From NCBI GenBank assembly GCA_035702985.1, contig DASSZD010000042.1, forward strand, positions 1 through 19,726: a DNA stretch of 19,726 nucleotides, written 5' to 3'. A program made the translations under genes and the position numbers. This document shows positions 14,524-19,726 of the stretch, piece after piece. The DNA is from JAKAXG01 sp035702985 (GTDB lineage: Bacteria > Actinomycetota > Acidimicrobiia > Acidimicrobiales > Palsa-688). Within the stretch, counting starts at the first letter, position 1. The number at the start of each line of letters is the position of its first letter. Under the pieces are notes generated by a model. It worked only from the letters and a program-made list of their open reading frames with translations, made no database searches and was not told where the DNA came from.

Positions 14524-15915
14524 TCAGTGGTGGAAGGGCTGCTCCGTGGAGGTGGCACCCTCTGGGAGGGGACCCTCCAGCGCCTCCAGCTTCTCGGTCC
14601 GGGACCTCAGGTCGCCGAGCAGCAGCTCGGCCATGTCGAAGGTCATTCCCGATCTGACCACGATGCGTAGCACCGCCAGGTCCTGCCGGTCCGCCGGGTA
14701 GGTGTAGGCGGGCACCAGCCAGCCCCGCTCGCGGAGGCGGTCGGACACGTCGAACACGGTGTAGTTGCGCACCTCCGGCTTGAGGGCGAAGGAGAATACC
14801 GGCAGGTCCCGGCCGTCGCTCACCAGATCGAACGGGCCGATGGAGGCCACCCCGTCGGCCAGGTAGCGGGCGATATCGGACGAGTGCTGCTGCACCCGGC
14901 GGTACCCCTCGAAGCCGAGCGTGGTGAACATGTAGTACTGGGCCACCACCTCTGAACCGGGCCTGGAGAAGTTCAGCGAGAACGTGGGCATGTTGCCGCC
15001 CAGGTAGTTCACGTCGAAGATCAGCTCCTCCGGCAGCGCCTCCCGGTCCCGCCACACCGCCCACCCCACGCCGGGGTACACCAGGCCGTACTTGTGGCCG
15101 GAGGCGTTGATGGACGCCACCCGGGGAAGGCGGAAATCCCACTCCAGGTCCGGCTGCAGGAACGGGGCCACGAACCCCCCGGAGGCGGCGTCGACGTGGA
15201 TCGGGATGTCGAGGCCCCGGTCCTCCTGGAGTCGGTCCAGGGCGGCGGCTATCTCCCTGACCGGCTCGTAGCTGCCGTCGAACGTGGAGCCCAGGATGGC
15301 GGCCACGCCGATGGTGTTCTCGTCGCAGTGGGCGATGGCGGCGTCCGCGGTCAGGTGCAGCCGGTCACCCTCCACCGGTACCAGGCGCGCCTCGACGTCC
15401 CAGTAGCGGCAGAACTTCTCCCAGCACACCTGGACGTTGGCGCCCATCACCAGGTTGGGCCGGTCGGCCGGTTTCCCGGCCGCCCGCCGGGCCTGCCGCC
15501 ACCGCCACTTGAGGGCCATGGCGCAGAGCATCACCGCCTCGCTGGAGCCGGTGGTGGAGCAGCCGGTGGCGGTGTCGCTCTCGGGGGCGTTCCACAGGCG
15601 GGAGATGATGTTCACGCAGCGCCGTTCGAGCTCCGCCGTCTGGGGGTACTCGTCCTTGTCGATCATGTTCTTGTCCGCCGTGTCGGCCATCAGGCGGGCC
15701 GCCCGCTCGGGCATCGAGGTGGTGACGAACGTGGCCAGGTTGAGCCGGGCGCTGCCGTCCAGCAGCAGCTCGCTGGATATCAGGTCGTAGGCCTCCCCGG
15801 CGTCGGTGCCCCGATCCGGGAGGCGGTCCACCGGCAGGCGCACGTCGATCCCGCTGCTGCGGCTGGCCGCCGGCCGGGCCGGACCTGCGCTCCTGCTGTG
15901 ACGCACCGCTGCCAT
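14524..15915 (-). CDS. gadB: Glutamate decarboxylase (PLP-dependent)
   Basis: The 463-residue protein converts glutamate to GABA and CO2, consuming a proton, and is linked to acid tolerance and GABA metabolism. Group II decarboxylase features are clear: TGCSTTGSSEAVML, HVDAASGGFVAPF, and SINASGHKYGLVYPGVGW with the PLP lysine Lys275 (Lys276 in E. coli GadB of 466 residues). The length matches the family. The C-terminus ends in PFHH, reminiscent of the E. coli C-terminal His465 that shuts the active site at neutral pH. ATG 15915 has a strong ribosome-binding site, GGGGAGG, six bases away on the minus strand. No glutamate/GABA antiporter gene is visible; it ends 14 bp from convergent chdC. Confidence 0.95.
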   Translation of the reverse strand: MAAVRHSRSAGPARPAASRSSGIDVRLPVDRLPDRGTDAGEAYDLISSELLLDGSARLNLATFVTTSMPERAARLMADTADKNMIDKDEYPQTAELERRCVNIISRLWNAPESDTATGCSTTGSSEAVMLCAMALKWRWRQARRAAGKPADRPNLVMGANVQVCWEKFCRYWDVEARLVPVEGDRLHLTADAAIAHCDENTIGVAAILGSTFDGSYEPVREIAAALDRLQEDRGLDIPIHVDAASGGFVAPFLQPDLEWDFRLPRVASINASGHKYGLVYPGVGWAVWRDREALPEELIFDVNYLGGNMPTFSLNFSRPGSEVVAQYYMFTTLGFEGYRRVQQHSSDIARYLADGVASIGPFDLVSDGRDLPVFSFALKPEVRNYTVFDVSDRLRERGWLVPAYTYPADRQDLAVLRIVVRSGMTFDMAELLLGDLRSRTEKLEALEGPLPEGATSTEQPFHH

Positions 15916-15989
15916 CGCCGACCTCCCCGGTCCCGTCGTTACCGGCGAGCATAGGACGGCCCGGGGTGCCGGCCGGCGGGGCCAGCGGA

Positions 15990-15995
15990 CAGAAT
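15990..15995 (+). promoter_or_regulatory. Possible -10 element for a leaderless alaX-larE operon
   Basis: CAGAAT lies six bases before GTG 16002 in the short gap to divergent gadB. Four of six bases match TATAAT. A GGGGGT spacer leaves no room for a normal ribosome-binding site, so translation may start at the transcript's first base. Confidence 0.35.
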
Positions 15996-16001
15996 GGGGG
16001 T

Positions 16002-16718
16002 GTGCCGACGGATCTCATGTACCTCCGGGACGCCTACCTCCGGGAGATGGACGCCACGGTCACCGACGTCGACCCCGACGGTCGTCGGATCGCGCTGGAC
16101 CGGACGGTCTTCTACGCGACCGGCGGCGGCCAACCCCACGACACCGGGATCCTGGCCGGCCTGCCCGTCACCGACGTCCGCAAGGTCGGGGAGGACGTGT
16201 GGCACACCGTCGCCGAGGGGGACCTGCCGGGCGTGGGCGAGCAGGTGACCGGCCGGATCGACTGGGAGCGGCGCCACGCGCTGATGCGCACCCACACCGC
16301 CCTGCACGTGCTGTGCGGGGTCATCTGGAACGAGTGGCAGGTGCCGGTGACCGGCGGCAACATGGAGCCGCTGGCCGCCCGCATGGACTTCGAGTTCGAC
16401 CCGCTGCCCGAGGGTTTCGCGGTGACGGTCGAGAAGCTGGTCAACTCCGAGCTGAACGCCGGGCGGCCGGTCGAGGTCAGCTCCATGCCCCGGGGCCAGG
16501 CCGTCCTGGACCGGGACCTGATCCGCACCAAGGTGAGCCTGATACCGGAGTCCGTGCAGGAGATCAGGGTGGTCGACATCGTCGGGCTGGACAAGCAGGC
16601 CGACGGTGGCACGCACGTACGCACCACCGACGAGGTGGGCCGGATAGTGGTCCTCAAGACCGAGTCCAAGGGCAAGGGCAACAAGCGGATCCGCATCCAG
16701 GTGGAGGACGCCGGGTGA
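16002..16718 (+). CDS. Alanyl-tRNA editing protein AlaX-M type
   Basis: The 238-residue protein is a free-standing relative of the AlaRS editing domain, which removes Ser or Gly wrongly attached to tRNA-Ala. It has the N-terminal FYATGGGQPHDTG loop typical of the AlaX-M type, the zinc motif HTALH (His98, His102), and a second metal site ADGGTH with His205. In AlaRS the matching motif is Cys-x3-His; here the Cys position is Asp201. GTG 16002 (MPTDLMYLRDAYL) is chosen because family members begin shortly before the YLRD segment; ATG 16017 is an alternative, and the open frame upstream to 15966 is probably non-coding. Its stop overlaps the larE start (GTGA). Confidence 0.9.
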   Translation: MPTDLMYLRDAYLREMDATVTDVDPDGRRIALDRTVFYATGGGQPHDTGILAGLPVTDVRKVGEDVWHTVAEGDLPGVGEQVTGRIDWERRHALMRTHTALHVLCGVIWNEWQVPVTGGNMEPLAARMDFEFDPLPEGFAVTVEKLVNSELNAGRPVEVSSMPRGQAVLDRDLIRTKVSLIPESVQEIRVVDIVGLDKQADGGTHVRTTDEVGRIVVLKTESKGKGNKRIRIQVEDAG

Positions 16719-17596
16719 CCGGCACCCCCGCTCCCGTGACGCTCGGCCGGACCCGGCCGGCCGGTGACCCCGCCGGCGTCGACGGCCTGCTAGCCGGGCT
16801 GCGGCGCCGCCTGGAGGAGGCCGGCCCGGTGGTGGTGGCCTTCAGCGGTGGGGTGGACTCCGCCCTGCTGGCCCGGGTGGCCCACGACGCGCTCGGCCCG
16901 CGGCGATGCGTGGCGGCCACCGCCGTCTCGGCGTCGCTGGCCCCGGCCGAGCTGGACGACTGCCGGCGGTTGGCCGCCGACTGGGGTCTGCGCTGGGTGG
17001 AGGTCCGCACCGACGAGATGGCCCGGCCCGACTACGTCGCCAACGGCCCGGACCGCTGCTACCACTGCAAGAGCGAGCTGATGGACCGACTGCTGCCCGT
17101 GGCCCGGGCGGAGGGCGCAACGATCGCCCTGGGCGTCAACCTCGACGACCTCTCCGACCACCGGCCCGGCCAGAGAGCGGCCCGCGAGCACGGCGCCATC
17201 TTCCCGCTGGTGGACGCCGGCTTCACCAAGGCCGCGGTCCGGGCCGCGGCCCGCCGGCTGGGCATGGAGGTGTGGGACAAGCCTGCGGCCGCCTGCCTGG
17301 CGTCCCGGGTTCCCTACGGCACCCCGGTCACCCTCAGGACCCTGGAGGGGGTGGCCGCCGCCGAGGCCGGCCTGCGCCGCCTGGGATTCCAGCAGCTGCG
17401 GGTCCGCCATTACGGCGACCTGGCCCGGCTGGAGGTGCCCCTCGTCGACCTGGGCGACGTGGTGGAGCGCCGCCAGCAGGTGGTCGACGCGGTGAAGGCG
17501 GCCGGCTACAGCTATGTGACCGTCGACCTGGAGGGTTTCCGGTCGGGCAACCTCAACGACGGGGTCGTCCCCGGCCGGGAACGGGTCGGCCGGTGA
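16715..17596 (+). CDS. larE: LarE-family ATP-dependent sulfur transferase
   Basis: The 293-residue protein is a PP-loop ATP pyrophosphatase of the LarE family. In Lactiplantibacillus plantarum, LarE adenylates a carboxylate of pyridinium dicarboxylate mononucleotide and gives up sulfur from its own Cys176 to build the nickel-pincer cofactor of lactate racemase. Here the PP-loop is VVAFSGGVDSALLARVA. Cys115 and Cys118 lie in RCYHCKSEL, and Cys194 in AACLASRVPYG probably matches the sulfur-donating Cys. The start GTG 16715 overlaps the alaX stop by four bases, and its own TGA overlaps the next GTG in the same way. LarB and LarC, which make and load the cofactor, are absent from the window, so the sulfur acceptor may differ. 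Confidence 0.88.
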   Translation: MTGTPAPVTLGRTRPAGDPAGVDGLLAGLRRRLEEAGPVVVAFSGGVDSALLARVAHDALGPRRCVAATAVSASLAPAELDDCRRLAADWGLRWVEVRTDEMARPDYVANGPDRCYHCKSELMDRLLPVARAEGATIALGVNLDDLSDHRPGQRAAREHGAIFPLVDAGFTKAAVRAAARRLGMEVWDKPAAACLASRVPYGTPVTLRTLEGVAAAEAGLRRLGFQQLRVRHYGDLARLEVPLVDLGDVVERRQQVVDAVKAAGYSYVTVDLEGFRSGNLNDGVVPGRERVGR

Positions 17597-17832
17597 TCGC
17601 GGCCCGGGTCCGGCTCACCTTCCCGCCCGAACTGGTCCGCGAGGCGGTCATCGGCCAGCTGGTACGCCGCTTCGACGTGATGCCCAACATCCGCCGGGCC
17701 GACGTCAGCGAGGACATGGGCTGGATCGTCTGCGAGCTCGACGGTGATGCCGAGGCGGTCACCGCCGCCATCACCTGGATGGAGGAGCTCGGTGTGAGCG
17801 TCGACCACCTGGAACACCCGCTCGAGAGTTGA
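17593..17832 (+). CDS. NIL-domain protein (small ferredoxin-like fold)
   Basis: The 79-residue protein consists of a single NIL domain: RVRLTFPPELVREAVIGQL, then FDVMPNIRRADVSEDMGW, and a final helix-strand with DHLEHP. The NIL domain is known from the C-terminus of the methionine importer MetN, where it binds methionine for feedback. It is also found in proteins of sulfide-to-homocysteine assimilation in methanogens. The start GTG 17593 overlaps the larE stop (GTGA), so translation is coupled. A sensor or partner role for LarE-linked sulfur transfer is an inference. There is no iron-sulfur cluster motif. Confidence 0.85.
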   Translation: MIAARVRLTFPPELVREAVIGQLVRRFDVMPNIRRADVSEDMGWIVCELDGDAEAVTAAITWMEELGVSVDHLEHPLES

Positions 17833-17875
17833 GCGCCCCGGCCGTTCACGCCCGGGCCCGGATCCCGGCTCCGGG

Positions 17876-18355
17876 GTGGTCCGGGCCGTGACCGGCGACG
17901 AGGATCCGGCCGCCGCGCTGCGGGCCCAGGGCCTCCTGCTGGCCGACGGGGTGGAGACGGCCCTGCCGTCCTGGGTGGTGGCCGGCGTGGCCCGGGTCAT
18001 GACCGCCTGGGCCGGCGGGATGGGTCCCGACGTGGCGGAGGCGGCCGAGGCGGCCGGCGCCCGGGCCCGATCGGAGGTGGCCCCGGCGCTGCGGTCGCTG
18101 CTCGAGGCCGACATCGACGAGCAGCGGACCACCCCGCTGGCGCTGCTGCGCGGCGCCGTGCGCTATCCGACCGAGGTGCTCCGGGCGGCCGGCGCCCCCC
18201 CGGTGCGGCGCGACTCGTTCGCCGAGGCCTCCTTCCCCGAGGACATCTACGACCTGGCCCCGGCGTCGTTCGCCGATCTCGACCCGGCCCTGGCGGAGGT
18301 GGCCATCAGGTGGGGAGCGGCGAAGGCGTTCGAACACAAGCGTCGCCACCGCTGA
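17876..18355 (+). CDS. Conserved actinobacterial-type protein of unknown function
   Basis: The 159-residue protein has no domain whose function I recognise. It looks soluble and mostly helical, with no signal peptide or membrane segment. Distinct blocks are LRAQGLLLADGVETALPSWV near the start, LLEADIDEQRTTPLALLRGA, VRYPTEVLRAAG, and FPEDIYDLAPASFADLDP near the end. I believe similar proteins are widespread in actinobacteria, from memory only. The start may be GTG 17876 or GTG 17888 (MTGDEDPAAALRAQG); neither has a clear ribosome-binding site. It follows the NIL gene by 43 bp and could be the last gene of the alaX-larE operon. Its 3' end overlaps the convergent histidine kinase gene by 50 bp. 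Confidence 0.75.
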   Translation: MVRAVTGDEDPAAALRAQGLLLADGVETALPSWVVAGVARVMTAWAGGMGPDVAEAAEAAGARARSEVAPALRSLLEADIDEQRTTPLALLRGAVRYPTEVLRAAGAPPVRRDSFAEASFPEDIYDLAPASFADLDPALAEVAIRWGAAKAFEHKRRHR

Positions 18356-19726
18356 CACAACCGGGCCGCCCGGCGCCGAGCGGCAGGGTGAGCGTGAACA
18401 CCGCCCCCCCGTCGGGGGCGTTGCCGGCCTCCGCCGTGCCGCCGTGCTCGGCGGCGATGGCCGCCACGATGGCCAGGCCCAGCCCGGACCCGGTCCCCAC
18501 CCGGGCCTTGTCGCCCTGCCAGAACCGGTCGAAGACATGGCGGAGGGATTCGGCGTCCAGGCCCGGGCCGTGGTCCCGGACGGTCAGGACGGCCGACCCG
18601 TCGACCCGCCGGCAGCCCACCTCGAGCGGGGTGCCGGCCGGGGTGTGGCGCAGGGCGTTGCCGACCAGGTTGGCGACCGCCTGACGGATGTGCCCCTCGT
18701 CCACGGCGGCGACGAGCGGCTCCGGGGCGTCCAGCGTCACCCGCCGGCCGGGGTCGGTGGCGGCGGCGTCGGTGCAGGCGTCGGCGGCCAGCACGGTCAG
18801 GTCCCGGGGCCGCTTGTCGATGCCGCGGTGCTCGTCCAGGCGGGCCAGCAGCAGCAGGTCCTCCACCAGGACCTTCATGCGGGCGGATTCCTCCTCGATG
18901 CGGCGCAGGATGGTCGGCAGGTCGACCCGGGCCGAGTCGCCGCTCACCCTGAACAGCTCCGCGAAGCCCTGGATGGAGGTGAGCGGGGTGCGCAACTCGT
19001 GGGAGGCGTCGGCCAGGAACTGGCGCAGCTTCTGCTCCGTCGCCTCCCGCTCGGCGAACGCGGCCTCGATGTCGCCCAGCATGGTGTTGAGGGCCAGACC
19101 CAGCTGACCCACCTCGCTGGGACCGCCCGAGGGGCTGACCCGCTGCGACAGGTCGCCGGCCGAGATGCGCCGGGCGGTGCGGGCCATGCGCTCGAGCGGC
19201 CGCAGACCGGACCGCAGCACCAGCCACGCGCCGCCCGAGACGATGACCAGCAGGGCGCCGATGGCGGCCGCCTCGATGAGGATCAGGCGGTGCAGGGCGT
19301 TGCCGACCTCGGCGGTGGGCACGGCCAGGACCGTGACCTGGCCCGTGGTCCCGGGCCGGCTGACCGGCACCTCGAGCACCCGCCAGGTGGCCGTCCCGCT
19401 CTGCGAGCCCACGGTGAGGATGCGCCCTTCCGGCGGTGGGGTGCCGAGACCGGCGGGCAGCTTCGGCCCGTCTGCGGAGGAGCTGCCGAAGCGGGCCAGT
19501 ACCGCCCCGGTGGCCGACAGCCGCTCGCCGAAATTGACGGGAGGGGTCAGCTGGTCGGGGTGGCCGTCGCCCCCCTCGGCCGATCCCGGCGCCCCCGGGC
19601 CGCCGGGCGTGTCCGTACGGGTGGGCTGGCCGTAGACCAGCCGGTCCAGGTACCCGTCGGCGGCCGGCTCCGATGAGCGGAGCTGGGTGTCCAACCGGCT
19701 GTACTCGGAGTTGCGGTAGACGAGGT
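18306..19726 (-). CDS. Sensor histidine kinase, 5' end beyond window edge
   Basis: The frame is open from the right edge, so the N-terminus is missing; 472 codons plus a stop are present. Order of domains: part of an extracytoplasmic sensor region, a transmembrane helix (LILIEAAAIGALLVIVSGGAWLV), a HAMP linker, a HisKA domain with the phospho-accepting His in FLADASHELRTP (codon 18999-19001), and an ATPase domain. The ATPase domain has N box NLVGNALRH, G1 DHGPGLD, F box FDRFWQ and G2 GTGSGLGLAIV. All catalytic boxes are intact. It resembles the TrcS/MprB-like kinases of actinobacteria. The partner response regulator would be expected just upstream, outside the window. The C-terminal tail after LTLPLGAGR overlaps the convergent unknown gene. 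Confidence 0.93.
   Translation of the reverse strand, partial: LVYRNSEYSRLDTQLRSSEPAADGYLDRLVYGQPTRTDTPGGPGAPGSAEGGDGHPDQLTPPVNFGERLSATGAVLARFGSSSADGPKLPAGLGTPPPEGRILTVGSQSGTATWRVLEVPVSRPGTTGQVTVLAVPTAEVGNALHRLILIEAAAIGALLVIVSGGAWLVLRSGLRPLERMARTARRISAGDLSQRVSPSGGPSEVGQLGLALNTMLGDIEAAFAEREATEQKLRQFLADASHELRTPLTSIQGFAELFRVSGDSARVDLPTILRRIEEESARMKVLVEDLLLLARLDEHRGIDKRPRDLTVLAADACTDAAATDPGRRVTLDAPEPLVAAVDEGHIRQAVANLVGNALRHTPAGTPLEVGCRRVDGSAVLTVRDHGPGLDAESLRHVFDRFWQGDKARVGTGSGLGLAIVAAIAAEHGGTAEAGNAPDGGAVFTLTLPLGAGRPGCVSGGDACVRTPSPLPT

Overview
The window is GC-rich chromosomal DNA from an actinobacterium. The pointers are glucosyl-3-phosphoglycerate synthase, a DUF3263/LytR_C (VirR-type) gene pair, a stand-alone groEL under a CIRCE operator, an actinobacterial-type coproheme decarboxylase, many GTG/TTG starts and possible leaderless starts. 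I lean towards an uncultured Acidimicrobiia-like lineage, but the sequence alone does not settle the class.

Layout. 1-355: the 3' end of a tyrosine-recombinase integrase runs into the 3' end of a tRNA-Thr(UGU) gene, which looks like the edge of an integrated element lying mostly to the left. 730-4863: a stand-alone PEP-utiliser-type phosphohistidine protein without an ATP-grasp domain, then a large membrane protein joining a membrane N-domain, a degenerate kinase-like domain and an LPG-synthase/flippase-like domain. 5118-5920: translationally coupled DUF3263 and LytR_C (VirR-like) genes. 5950-10066: a sugar and compatible-solute block of otsB(+), otsA(-), glycerate kinase(+) and gpgS(-), arranged as two convergent pairs.

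10133-11780 is the most interesting part. A clear SAM-I-clan riboswitch, apparently without helix P4, precedes a threonine-synthase-like PLP enzyme. Two bases after that gene comes a CysO-like (MoaD/ThiS fold) sulfur-carrier gene ending in Gly-Gly. A SAM off-switch has the wrong sign for a true threonine synthase. I therefore propose that the pair makes homocysteine from O-phosphohomoserine and a carrier thiocarboxylate, a parallel of the mycobacterial CysM/CysO cysteine route. This is a hypothesis.

11822-13646: groEL with a perfect CIRCE operator and a very long terminator hairpin. 13719-14509: a second long hairpin and then chdC/hemQ. 14524-15915(-): glutamate decarboxylase. 16002-17832: a tightly coupled alaX-larE-NIL-domain operon, a second sulfur-related module. 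17876-18355: a protein of unknown function. 18306-19726(-): a sensor histidine kinase cut by the right window edge.

The genes are mostly housekeeping or stress related: osmolytes, chaperonin, heme, sulfur and methionine, tRNA proofreading. I saw no CRISPR array, IS element or toxin-antitoxin pair.
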